A stretch of DNA of 64,000 nucleotides. Source: Falciphora oryzae (taxonomy: Eukaryota; Ascomycota; Sordariomycetes; Magnaporthales; Magnaporthaceae). A program made the translations under genes and the position numbers. This document shows, piece after piece, positions 10,772-21,412 of the stretch. The notes under the pieces are model-generated. The model saw only the letters and a list, made by a program, of their open reading frames with translations. It was not told the DNA's origin and made no database searches. Numbering within the stretch: the stretch's first letter is position 1; each line of letters starts with the position of its first letter. The DNA is taken from contig JNVV01000001.1 in NCBI GenBank assembly GCA_000733355.1, positions 1,696,423 to 1,760,422 of the forward strand. Direction: 5' to 3'.

Positions 10772-13375
10772 TCATGCGGCGATCGGGGTGATGCTGGTGG
10801 TGAGCTTGATGTCGCGGCTGCTGAAGCCGACGCTGATGCCGACCTCGCCCGAGGGGATGACCCACTCCTGCTGGACGACGTCCCAGTACGAGACGTCGCG
10901 CCTCTGCAGCGCGAACTCGACCGTCTTGGTCTCCCCCGCCGCGAGGGCGACGCGCTCGAAGCCGCGGAGCTGGCGCGGCGGCGTGCCGGCGGGCGCTCCC
11001 GGGAGCGAGACGTAGAGCTGGGGCACGGCGTGGCCGGCGCGGCCGCCCGTGTTGCCGAGCGACACCCTGACCGTGTACAGCGTCTCCCAGAGCGACTTGT
11101 GGCCGCCGGGCGGGGCGGGTCCGTCGCTGGGGGCGCGCGCGGGGATGCCGGTGTTGGCACCCGACACCGAGATGTCGGCCAGGGAGAAGGTAGTGTACGA
11201 CAGGCCAAAGCCGAACTCGTAGCGGACCGAGAGGTTGTGGGCGTCAAAGTAGCGGTAGTCGATCTCGAGCTTCTCGTCAAAGTACGACTGCCAGTCGTGG
11301 ACGCCGCCGGTGGTGATGGCGGTGGTGGGCGGGGCGTTGTAGTCGGAGGGCTTGAGGGCGATGGTGTAGGGCAGGCGGCCCGAGGGGCTGACGTCGCCGT
11401 ACAGCAGGTCGACGAGCGAGTGGCCCGACTGCTCGCCCGGGTAGTGCGCGGCCAGGATGGCGGTGACGTTGGGGTGGTCGGCCCAGGGCAGGTGGTTGAT
11501 GCCCGACGAGTGGGTGACGACGACCGTGTTTGCGCACTGCGCCGCCACCGACTCGACCACCTCGTTGCCGTGCCAGTCGACGTTGAGCGAGTGGCGGTCG
11601 TCGGCCTCCTCGGCCCACGTCTTGAGGAAGACGAGGCAGACGTCGGGCTGCGTGGGCACCCACAGCTTGCGCACGTCGACGCTGCGGATCAGCGTGTTGT
11701 TGAGCCACTGCTGCACCAGCGCCCCGTCCTTGGCCGCGCGCTCCTTGATGGCGCCCAGGGGGGTGACCAGCGACGACAGACGGCCCGTGCCGGAGCCTCC
11801 GCCCGCCGTGAGCGTGCCGAACTCAAAGTTCTTCTGGTTGTAGTAGCCCTGGGTGTCCTCGCCGGCGTCGTTGCCGAAGACGGCGACCGACCTGGGGGCC
11901 TTGAGGGGCAGGGTGCCGTTGGTGTTCTTGAGCAGAACCGCGGCCGCGGCGCCGTGCTCGCGGATCATCTTGGCGGTGCCCTTGGCGCGGGCGTCGACGC
12001 TGCGCTGGCCGGTGATCAGGCCGGCGTAGTCGTTGGGCCAGTCCTTGCGCTTGAAGTTGGTGTTGAGGTCGGACGAGGCCGGGTCGACGCCCGGAAAGCC
12101 CTGGTCCTGGCCGAGGTGATAGTAGGGCGTCATGATACGGACGACCATATCGTCCAGCCTGGACACGTCGAGGGTGCCATTGTTGACGGCAGTCGTGATG
12201 TTCTGGCCAAAGTAGGAGCCGGCGCCGTAGGTGAAGCCGTACTGGCCCAGGCCTCCAGGCATATTCATGTCCAGGCCGGACTCGATCGAGGCCACGCCGC
12301 TGTGGGTCGCACCCCAATCGCTCATGACGTAGCCCTGGAATCCGAGCTCCTCCTTGAGCAGACCGTTGAGGGCCTTGGAGTTCTCGCACGCGTACGAGCC
12401 GTTCAGCCTCTGGTACGCGCACATCATGGAGGCAACGCCAGCCTTTACTGAGTTGGCAAACGGCCACATGTACAGCTCGTGCATGGTGCGGTCGTCGATG
12501 TTGCTCGAAAGCGCCTCGAACTTGACCGACGTCAGGCTGGTGTTGGTATCGAGGATGGGGTTGCGCATGATCTCCTGCTCGTTGCCGATCCAGTGCTTAG
12601 CCGTGGCCTGGACACCGGCGTCCTGGATGCCCAGGACCGTCTCCTCCATGGCGACGCCCGTAAGGTACGGGTCAGGCGAGAAGCCCTCCCAGTTGCGCCC
12701 AGCGTACGCAGACCTTCCGAGCGGGCCGGCGACAGGAGCAAGGGCAACCTGGGATCCCTTAGCCCGGAACTCGCCGCCGAGGGCCTTGCCTCGGTCGTAC
12801 ATCACTAGAGGCAGGATCCGCTTGTTAGTCTTTTTGTCGTAACAAAAACGAGGGGGCGCGAACTACTCACTCTTCTTGTCCCAGGTAGCCGCAATGCTGA
12901 CGCCGGCGGAGAAGACGCTGGCATAGTCGGCGAACCGGATGGCGAGAGGGCCATCCTGGAGGCACAGGCCGGGAAAGCCCAGCCTAGGGATGCCGACGAT
13001 GTTGCCAACACAAGGCCCAGGCGTGCCCGTCGTGAACCAGGCCTTCTCCTCCAGCGTGAGCTTGCTGACAAAGTCCTTGGCCTTGGCGACCGATGCCTCC
13101 CAGCCACCGAGACCGGTTGCGTTCGCTGTATCATACGAGGTATGTAGTCAGCGTCTGTTCGTTCCTGCTTTCGAAACGCGCGCACACGTTGGGAGGTCTA
13201 GAGACTTACGTGAAGGGTAGACCGGGGGCGAGTGGCCGTAGGGGCCCAGGATGACCGTGTCGGCGGGCTGGACCCATTTGAACCTCTCTTCGTCGTTCTG
13301 GGCCTGGACCGCACCGGCGACCGCCAGGACGGCGACGACGGCGGGCAGGATAGAGGCGAAGAACGTGGGCGCCAT
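10772..13375 (-). CDS. Secreted GH3 beta-glucosidase
   Basis: Glycoside hydrolase family 3 enzyme, predicted to release glucose from cellobiose and other beta-glucosides outside the cell. Model (- strand): 13375-13210, 13125-12871, 12804-10772; 817 aa. A clear signal peptide occupies residues 1-25 (hydrophobic AVVAVLAVAGAVQA, predicted cleavage before QNDEE). The N-terminal TIM-barrel contains LTLEEKAWFTTG, the substrate-binding stretch KHWIGNEQE and the nucleophile Asp in GYVMSDWGATHSG (about residue 303). A GH3 C-terminal alpha/beta sandwich follows (SVAVFGNDAG, VVTHSSGINHLPWADHPNVTA), then a fibronectin III-like domain with DYRYFDA and YEFGFGLSYTTF. Domain order and length match typical secreted fungal GH3 enzymes. 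Both introns restore conserved sequence (PNATGLGGW; ATWDKKMMYDRG). A TATA box lies about 100 bp upstream of the ATG. Confidence 0.95.
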
Positions 13376-13452
13376 CTCGAGCAGGCTGTCTAGATTAACT
13401 CTAGGCCGAAAGCTGTACTGCTAAGAGGATGGGGGAGAGGCCTAGCAGTTGA

Positions 13453-13598
13453 CTGGGGAGGAGCGAGCCTATTCCTTATTATATAGCCGGCTACCCTGTC
13501 CCGAGTCTGCCATGAAGGAGACCACGCAGTGGGGCCCCTTGTTGCCCCGGCCGTTCTTTCGGAGCGGTATCCTGGAGAGCCTGGCACGAACTCCCCAC
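13453..13598 (-). promoter_or_regulatory. Core promoter and possible CreA sites of the beta-glucosidase
   Basis: On the gene strand, TATATAAT at 13478-13485 lies about 103 bp upstream of the start codon. Three SYGGRG-type motifs recognised by the carbon-catabolite repressor CreA/CRE1 lie close by: CTGGGG at 13453-13458, GTGGGG at 13529-13534 and its complement CCCCAC at 13593-13598. The motif is short and common in GC-rich DNA, so the repressor sites are tentative; the TATA box is more convincing. Confidence 0.4.
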
Positions 13599-15433
13599 CG
13601 AGCGCCATGTCAAGGCTCCCCGGCGCGCACCGGGTACCAGGCCGAGCAACAGCAGACCCCAACGTTGACAGCCCAAGCATCCACTGGTCTCCGCACCCCA
13701 ATTCCCCGGTGTAAACCCGGAAGCAGCCCTTGGCAGTGGGACGGTGACGAGGAAAGGCAGGGGCGAATAGGCATCCGGATGGGGTAAAGAGGGGGATGGG
13801 GAGCGGCGGGAAAGGAGGAAGAGAGGGAAAAAAAAAAAAACACGCACGGGTTGACTGAGATGCGGTCAGCGAGGCGGGCCGTGTTAGTCAACGATGTGCG
13901 TACCTCGGCATGCAAGGCGCTGCTCATGAGCATGGCACACCTCACCATCACGTCGTGACTAGACCCTACCAAACCGCCATGAACGACGAATGCTACACCA
14001 AGGAGCATAGATCGAGCTACTACGTACTACTTGGTACATAGACAGGGGCGTAGCCTCGACCGAGCCCGAGGGACTGGGAAGACAGGTTCCAGCGTCTGAG
14101 CGTTGTGAACCCATGCTCACCCGACACGAGGGAGGCTGCCATCGGGGAAGTTCAAGAAGAAGAGAAGAAGACAACGGCCGACCATCGGATCAGGTTACAT
14201 GCGGTAGAGGGCAAGCCAACTCAGGAAAGTCCGACGTCGAACGGTGGCAGGCGAGGTGACGAACGAAGTCGCGTGCAGGTCGATGTGGAGGATGGCCGGG
14301 GTATGTCGAATACCACCTCACCCTGTGCCAGCCCGACGTTCAGCCGACGAGGGCAGGCAACAAAAGAACGGGGGACGGCAGCTGTGCGGAATATGTGCGG
14401 GTTCGCAGCGTTCGGCATGGTGCCCCGGACTATTCCCAGCCACAAGGACGCCCAGGCCGGGCGCCCGCCCGATGCACCCCACATCCCATTCCCCATCCCC
14501 CTCAGTGGGCGCGCGGCGTGACCAGCAAGAGACTGCAGTAAATCGGCCCTACTGCCCGTCTGCTTGCGGGAACTGTCCCTCGATTACAGACATGTGTGTG
14601 GCGTGCGGAGTAGACAAGAGGAGAAAGGAGAGGGGGTCGGGAAATAACCAGGCATGGGGACAGACTGGGGAACGTGGGGAAAATAAGAAGAAAAAAAAAA
14701 TCAACCACGCTCGGGTGATGGGTCGTCGCCTCACACAGCGATGACTGACGGCTGCCCATCGCGGCGGATAAAGATACCCGTCGTTCTGCCCACAGCCGGC
14801 CCGACTCATGGGCTCTGTGGAGGCAGGTGGAGAGGGCAAACAGTCGGGGGCGAAGATGTCGGTACGTAAGGTGATGATGGATATGTGGTGATTTTTCATA
14901 CCCACTGCCATACATGTAACATCGATCGATGATGGATTCCACATCTCCCGAGAACGACCGGGAAGCTGGGACTGACTGAAATTATCACCCGTAATCTGGG
15001 ATGCCCTGGGCTTCTGCTCGGCTTGCCAAAATTTGAACCGAGTTCGGTGGCATGTCTCGTCATGACAATTCCAGAGGGAAAAAAAAAAAAATTCGCATAA
15101 AATTAAGCTCACTAAACCTCCCAGGCTGACCCTGTCTGGAACCCAACCCCCAGGAACCACGGGCCTAATCAGATTCCCCGATCAGTCCTAGCCAGCCCGG
15201 GGCCCCCGCAATGTTCCCCAAAATGCGGGGCAGAAGCAAGGAATTGGGATTTGGGCCCGTTCATTGTTGGGCAAACGTTCTGCCCAGGCGGGTTGCGTGC
15301 ACGACTCGTCATTCGCTTGGCAGCCAAGCTTTGTGGGCAGGCAATAAACAAAAATCCCAAAAAGCACCGCAAGCACAAAACCAAGGCGGCCCGCCTTGGA
15401 AGCTCCGGCGGTGCGTGCGAAATTTACCAATTC

Positions 15434-15455
15434 TTTTTTTTTTTTTTTTTTTTTT
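15434..15455. repeat. Poly(T) tract, 22 nt
   Basis: Uninterrupted run of 22 T on the + strand. It is the first of three such tracts in the same orientation within 370 bp. Confidence 0.95.
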
Positions 15456-15585
15456 CTTATTCTCCTCCGACCCGCATCTTGGTAATTGACAGGCTCCGCA
15501 ATCTGGGTCTCCATTCTGCACCGAAACCCGTGCGTCGTGAGAGTTGTGCTGGTCAAATGACCGTTCCTAATCTCCCTACCAAGGC

Positions 15586-15604
15586 TTTTTTTTTTTTTTT
15601 TTTT
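15586..15604. repeat. Poly(T) tract, 19 nt
   Basis: Uninterrupted run of 19 T; second of the three tracts in this intergenic region. Confidence 0.95.
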
Positions 15605-15783
15605 CTCATAGGCATGTCCAGCAGTGTGCCAAAGAACCACTTGTTACACCGCCCATCTGGTGTCAACTCCAGGCACGCAGCCCCTTTTCTCATTCTTACA
15701 CGCTTGGAGTCCTTACAGGTAGTGCTGATTTGTCTTGCCTACGTCGGTACGACCAGCTGTCGGTTCTGCTATTCCTCAGAAGA

Positions 15784-15800
15784 TTTTTTTTTTTTTTTTT
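15784..15800. repeat. Poly(T) tract, 17 nt
   Basis: Uninterrupted run of 17 T; third of the three tracts, about 60 bp before the pair of inverted repeats. Confidence 0.95.
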
Positions 15801-15862
15801 GAATTAGCCCAAGTGCTTTCATCCCTGTCTATCTCAGGGGAGCTAGCCAATGGAATGCTCGG

Positions 15863-15914
15863 CCGTCCTATAATTGGACGGTTTGCCTGTCGATTATGGT
15901 CTTGAGTTCAAGAC
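15863..15914. repeat. Two adjacent inverted repeats
   Basis: CCGTCC (15863-15868) and GGACGG (15876-15881) form a perfect 6-bp stem around a 7-nt AT loop. Eighteen bases later GTCTTGA (15899-15905) and TCAAGAC (15908-15914) form a perfect 7-bp palindromic arm pair with a 2-nt centre. Function unknown: they could be protein-binding palindromes, part of a structured RNA, or relics of a small element. Confidence 0.7.
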
Positions 15915-16345
15915 TATAACTTTCGTATTCTAGCTCTTTACCTTCTTTTGAGTGCATACGTTCGTCAGGTTGTTGCGAGAATCACACAATAGCGCGCGTC
16001 ACTTCTCATCGCACAGTGCCTAAACTGCGCTGATTCCCACAATGTGAACGTATTGTCCGAGCAAAAGAAAATCAAGTTGATATCTCGGCGTATACAAGAG
16101 AAAAAGCCCACATGCGATGACCTCGCTTTATGTACAGATACCGACGCCCTGTATTTTGTACTCCTATCTTCTAAATAGAAGATCGATAATGCCGTGTAAA
16201 ATCAGTCAACTATTTTTTTCGGGGTAAATCGGAGAAGCTCCCCACATCGGGTTGGAGGCTCCGAGTTGGAGATTTTTGGAAAAAGATGCGTAACAAAAAA
16301 CAAGAGACCCACGCCCAGATCAACGCCGCGCTCGCTAGACCCATT

Positions 16346-18815
16346 CTACTTCCTCCCGGCGAGCAGGTTCAGTGCGCTGCCGGCCAGGATGAAGCCGGCC
16401 TGATCCTTGCTCACCGTGTGCTTGACAGGCACAATCACCTCGCTGCCGTCGGACTTGGTCACCCGCAGGCTGACATCGCCCTTACCGCCCGCCCGGAGCA
16501 TGTCGTACAGGCCCACCGTCGCAACCTCGTCGCCCGCGTCGATCCGGTCATAATCGGCCTCGTCCGCCAGCGTCAGCGGCACCACGCCCTGCTTCTTGAG
16601 GTTCGTCTCGTGGATGCGCGCAAACGACTTGACCACCACCACCCGCGCCCCGAGGTACCGCGGCTGCAACGCCGCGTGCTCACGGGCGCTGCCCTCGCCG
16701 TAGTTGTGCTCTGCCACAACGAGCCACTCGCGCCCGGCCTCGCGCCACCGCTCGGCCAAGCCCGGGATCGTGTGCCGGCTGCCATCCAGGTCATACGCCG
16801 CATTCACCTCGCCCGTTGCCGCGTTCGTCGCCGTGTTGAGTGTGTTGGCGCTGATGTTGGCTAGGTGGCCCTTATACTTGAGCCACGGTCCCGCCGCCGA
16901 AATGGTGTCGGTCGTGCACTTGCCCGTCACCTTGACAAGCACCCGCAGTCCGCTGAGGTCGCCCTCGGGGAACGGCCCGAACGGCTCCAGGAACGCCAGC
17001 CGCTCCGACGTGGGCAAAATCTTGACCTCGACACTCGCGTCCGGCTTCTGCCTCAGGGGAAGCAGCTCCGGGACGCCGGCGTCAAAGGGCGTCGCCGGTC
17101 CCTCCAGACCACGCGGGGCCGGGAAGCGGAAGTCCTTTCCGTCTGGCGTCTTAAGCGTGTCAGTCTGCGGGTTGAACGTCGTGGTGCCCGCAAAGGCCAT
17201 GGCCGTGACGATCTCGGGTGACGCCAGGAAGTTCATGGTCCCGGGGTTTCCGTCGTTGCGGCCGCGGAAGTTGCGGTTGTACGACGTAAAGATGGCGTTG
17301 GGTGTGCCCTTGGCCACATCATCCTGGCGCTTCCACTGGCCGATGCACGGCCCGCACGCGTTGGAGAGCACGATACCGCCGGCGTCCGCAAATGTTTCCA
17401 AAGTGCCATCCCTTTCCAGCGTCGAGCGGATCTGCTCGCTGCCGGGCGTGATGTAAAAGTCGGCCGCCGGCCTGAGACCAGCCTCCTTGGCCGCCTTGAG
17501 CATGCTCTCTACCCTCGTCATATCCTCGTAGGAGCTGTTGGTGCAGCTTCCAATCAAGCCAGCCGATAGTGCCTCGGGCCACTCTTGCTCCTCGACTGTT
17601 TCCTTGAACTTGGATAACGGCGTCGCGAGATCTGGAGTGTGTGGGCCGTTGATGTGAGGCTCGAGCTCTGAGAGATTGATGTCGATCTGCTGGTCGTACT
17701 GGGCACCTTCATCTGCCTGGAACCTGAAGTACGTGTCCGCCGACGACCCGACGCCGGGGAAAGTCTGTAGAGTCCGGGCGGCGGCAGCGGCGGCGGGCCT
17801 CCTCGTGGCCTCCAGGTACCTGGCCGAGGCGTCCGTGAAGGGGAAGATGGACGTTGTGGCGCCCACCTCGGCTCCCATGTTGCAGATAGTGGCCATCGAG
17901 GTGCAGCTGAGCGTCTCGACGCCGGGTCCCGTATACTCGATGATGTAGCCGGTGCCTCCGCGAACGGTCAGCCGGCCGGCAAGGTGGAGGATGACATCCT
18001 TGGCCGAGGCCCAGTCGTTCAGCTTGCCGGTAAGGTTCACCCTAAGGATGCGCGGGGCCTTGAGCTCCCACGGCGCGCCGACCAGAGCCTCGACGGCATC
18101 GGCACCGCCGACACCAATGGCGATTGTGCAAAGTCCTCCAGCATTGGGGGTGTGGCTGTCGGTGCCCAGCATCATAAGGCCGGGGACGGCGTACTGCTCG
18201 AGGACGGTCTGGTGGATAATGCCGGCGCCGGGGGGCCAGAAGTCGATACCGTAGCGCTTGGCGGCGGACTCAAGGAAGTCGAAGACCTCCTGGTTTGCCT
18301 GGATGCCCGACGACAGGTCCTCGGCGGCGCCCTTCTCGCCGACGATGAGGTGATCGCAATGAATGCTCGCGGGGATGGCTGTCTGGGGCAGGTTGCATGA
18401 CATAAACTGCAGCAAGGCCATCTGGGCCGACGCATCTTGCATGTTGACGCGGTCAGGGTTGAGCTGCAGGTTAGCCTTGCCCCTGATGTCGCGGCCGTTG
18501 CTGGTGTTGGTCAGGAGCGACTCCTCGACATCGTTGAGGTGGCTGTAGAGGATCTTCTCGGCCAACGTCAGGCGCTGCTTGCCCAGCACCTTGCGCACGA
18601 GGGAGTAGTTTTGGTACAGCTTCTCGTACGTCGGCGGCAGTGGAGGACTCGCCGAGAACAGTCGCCGGGCGGAGCATGATCGGAACGGGGCGGGCCGGGA
18701 TATCCTCTGTATCGTCCAGGCTAACGGTCAGGCCTGCAGCGTCGAGAGTCTGTTCTAGGGATCTACTCACCAAGAGGACGCTCCCGGGGCGAGCGGAGAG
18801 CCCAATTAGCCGCAT
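16346..18815 (-). CDS. Mitochondrial aconitase-2 type hydratase (ACO2/AcoB-like)
   Basis: Aconitase-superfamily [4Fe-4S] enzyme. Its yeast relative Aco2 dehydrates homocitrate to homoaconitate in lysine biosynthesis and can also act on citrate; the assignment to the ACO2 rather than ACO1 branch is by overall sequence and is inferred. Model (- strand): 18815-18771 and 18706-16346; 801 aa. The spliced N-terminus (MRLIGLSARPGSVLL + RISRPAPFRSCSARRLFSASPP) is Arg/Ser-rich with no acidic residues, a good mitochondrial presequence; mature sequence starts near LPPTYEKLYQNY. Cluster ligands are visible as Cys in GLIGSCTNSSYED and the pair in SNACGPCIGQW. Also present are MLGTDSHTPNAGG and the swivel-domain sequence AEHNYGEGSAREHAALQPRYLGARVVVVKSFARIHETNLKKQG. 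The upstream GTG before ATG 18815 is not used. Confidence 0.92.
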
Positions 18816-19534
18816 TCTCACTCTGTCGGATGGGGGTTGTTGTCGCTACCAGAGTCGACCGGGGAGAGCAGAGGGGTTCGGAGGATGACGCTAGAGAAAA
18901 ATCTCGAAAAAGAGCTCGCGTGCGAGTGTCACAGCAATCCGGGGTCTCCTCCAGGGGTCAATTAGCGGATTCCAGGTGGTCCAGGCCAATCAGAGGCCTC
19001 TCAATTACCAACTGCGCACCTCTTGAATCGCCGATATCGCCGCGTTAGAACATTTATACCTCGAAGCCCCACAAGCTCAAGCACATGCAGTATAGTGAAC
19101 GTCTTTGGGAACAAGTGAACACAGCACCAGACCTCAGCTTCATAGGTATTTGTCTCTAACTGGAGATTGCAGTGGCGCAAGGCCGCATGAAGCAAGACAG
19201 AGTGTCATGAGGCCGAGTAAATGAGGGGGAGGTTAAAAAAGAAGCAAAATAGCAGTACCCAAAGGCCTATTGATGGCCCCAGCCAGAAACACCTCGAGCC
19301 CACCTAATGTCCGACATTGAGTCCTAGTAACGCCAAGCAGCAACAAACCATAAGCCAAAGCAAATACAGACAACAACATCCGTCCCTTTCTGTTCAAGCG
19401 CTGAGGGCGGGTGATGAGAACGAAGACACTATCATACCACCAGAGATTCTTGGCTCAGCAGCGCGGGGCATATAATCCCGCCCTCGTCTCTTGATTATTT
19501 TCTTGTGGTCAAGCCACAGATGCCGGTTTCTTCT
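18816..19534. other. Promoter region of the aconitase-like gene and RAD52 3' UTR
   Basis: About 720 bp between the RAD52 stop (19535) and the aconitase-like start, both genes on the - strand. It contains a CCAAT box and no supported gene. Confidence 0.6.
18986..18992 (+). promoter_or_regulatory. CCAAT box upstream of the aconitase-like gene
   Basis: CCAATCA lies about 170 bp upstream of the start codon, inverted relative to the gene. CCAAT elements are bound by the fungal HAP/CBC complex, which with HapX controls several iron-sulphur enzyme genes, aconitase included, in Aspergillus. Use of this copy is inferred from motif and position only. Confidence 0.35.
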
Positions 19535-21412
19535 TTACTGAAGCTTCATCCGCTTGACCTCGACGCCGGAGCCTCCACCGGCCCCGTTCGACACCTCAGC
19601 TAAGGGTGGCCTCTTCATCGTCGGAGGTTTGTACTGATTTCGGTTCGCCAACGGGCTTCCCGGGCCGCCGGGTGCCCCGATACGGCGGGAGTGATCGAGC
19701 TGGGGGTTCAGCACGTTGGGGCGGCCCATGTGCCCCTGTGGCGACTGATGGTTTGGTGGTTGATGCGGGGCCTGGGGCCTCGATACGGAATCCCTCATGC
19801 CAGCCCCGGCTCCGAGAGACGGCCTGTCGTTAGCAGCCTGCGAGCTCGAGGGCGGGGCCACATGCTGGCCAGTCTTGGACACAGGTCGCGACGAGTTGTG
19901 ATCGATTCCCGGCGTCTTGCGTATCGACGGGCTCTCGGCCTTGGGATCGAACGCTTTCCCTGAAATCGCCCCGGGCGGTATGGCGGCGCCATCATCTGGC
20001 ATTCGGGGAACAGCACGAGCCGAAAAGAAACCCGGGCCGTCGCCACCTGCCGCACCGTTCGGTGGCGCCGGCGGCGTGTGCTGGGGCACGCCGTTGGACC
20101 CATTGTTAGCGGGACGCTGCCCCATCCCGTTGCCTGGCTGCTGTGGTTGAGGTCTGCCCTGATTGTTGGGCTGGGGCTGAGGGCGCATTCCGTAATTATT
20201 CATTTGGTTAGAAGGACCGCCGTTGGGAGCCATTCCCTGTCTTGAGGGTGGCTGGTTGGGTGTTTGGGGCTGCCGCGACTGGTTGTTTATCGACGCCGGC
20301 CCGGCCGACTGCCTCTGCGGCGGTGGCTGCTGCCTGGGTGGTGGTGGCATCGGCCGTTGTTGGGCTGCGTTGTTGTTCATGTGGCCACCTTGGGGTCTGT
20401 TGCCACTATTACTGCCACGGTCGTTGCTGCTGCTGTTGGATGTGGGGTGCGATACGTCCGAAACAGTGACGTCTTCAGACAGACTATCTCCCTCAACTTC
20501 TGCCTCCATCACGCAAAAATCGGCCTCGTCCAGCTCTGTGTTCAGTGGTGGTTAGCAACGAATTTGGCTGGGCACTTTCGGGGAGGATCTCCAGTGGCTA
20601 GATTTACAAACCTCCTAGGAAATCGTCAAAAGAATCTGGGTGAGCAGCAGCTGGCGCCGGGGCGACAGGCGCGGCCTCAAGCTTGGGCTTCTCGACATCC
20701 TTCTCCTTCTTGACAAAGTCGCTGTGTCGGTGCAGGCCATCCTCGTCAAACTTTGTGGGTGCCACTTTGATCTTGGTGACCTTGGCCAGGTAATCCTTGT
20801 CGTAGATGCAATTGCCCAGCAAATTGCCAAAGTGCCGCAACGCCCGCTTGAGCGCGTCCGTGGTGCCCTCCTTCTTGGCCTTCTCGAAGGCCGAGGCCTT
20901 GGACTTGCAGTTCTCGATGTGGCCGTATCCCATGTCCTCGTGGAAGGTGCCGTCGCGGAGAGTCACGCGCACGACAACGGATAGTCCGAGCGAGATCTTG
21001 CCGGTCTGAGGGTGGACATCGGCGAAGTCAACCTGCACGTCCTGGATCGACGTCGACCAGCCGTTGAAGCCGAAAACCTCGTTGGCCAGTGTGATGATCT
21101 TGTCGGCGGCGACATAGTGAACCTTTTGGCCCGAGGGCCCGGTGCGGGCCGAGAGGTACTCCGGGCCAAGCTGCCGGTCAAGCCGGGTCTGGAGCGCTGC
21201 AATCTCCTGGGCCGTCCACAAGGAGAGCCGCGGCCTCGCCTCCTCGAACGGGTTCTGGACGTGTGAGTGCTGTTGGCCTGGGCTGTAGTAGCAAAAGCAG
21301 GCGTTAGCAAAAATCGCCGGTTGGGGCAGGTCGAGGGAGGGACGGCCCTCGGCCGAGGGCGGGCATACAGCCGACGACGCGCGTTCGGGCAAAACAAGAC
21401 TCACGCAGGCAT
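19535..21412 (-). CDS. rad52: RAD52 homologous-recombination mediator
   Basis: Rad52/22 family single-strand annealing protein that loads Rad51 onto RPA-coated DNA. Model (- strand): 21412-21405, 21282-20612, 20535-19535; about 559 aa. The first exon has only 8 nt (MPA split); splicing gives MPAPGQQHSHVQNPFEE. The conserved annealing domain runs from about residue 15 to 195: RLDRQLGPEYLSARTG, KVHYVAADKIITLANEVFGFNGWS, LSVVVRVTLRDGTFHEDMGYGHIEN and KKEGTTDALKRALRHFGNLLGNCIYDKDY. The second intron joins DDFLG to ELDEADFCVMEAE, an acidic patch in the region where fungal Rad52 contacts RPA. The C-terminal half is Pro/Gln/Asn-rich and disordered, ending in basic VEVKRMKLQ. This is the N. crassa mus-11 type protein. 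Confidence 0.93.

Larger units (their letters stand above)
13376..16345. other. Long intergenic region with poly(T) tracts and inverted repeats
   Basis: Nearly 3 kb between the start of the beta-glucosidase and the stop of the aconitase-like gene, both on the - strand. No frame shows a recognisable domain. It holds poly(A) tracts (13828-13840, 15079-15091), three poly(T) tracts (15434-15455, 15586-15604, 15784-15800) and two strong inverted repeats (15863-15914). The stretch 15800-16280 is more AT-rich than its surroundings. Confidence 0.6.

Noticed and set aside
10652..12451. 599-codon open frame on the + strand
   Set aside because: Exactly antisense to the GH3 beta-glucosidase, rich in Val/Asp/Gly/Arg from GC-biased third positions of the real gene; no domain.
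11823..12467. 214-codon - strand frame overlapping the beta-glucosidase
   Set aside because: Out-of-frame shadow inside the GH3 third exon.
14502..15160. Overlapping frames of 146 and 203 codons on the - strand
   Set aside because: Low-complexity Phe/Leu/Ser content comes from poly(A/T) tracts; no domain, no splice-supported extension.
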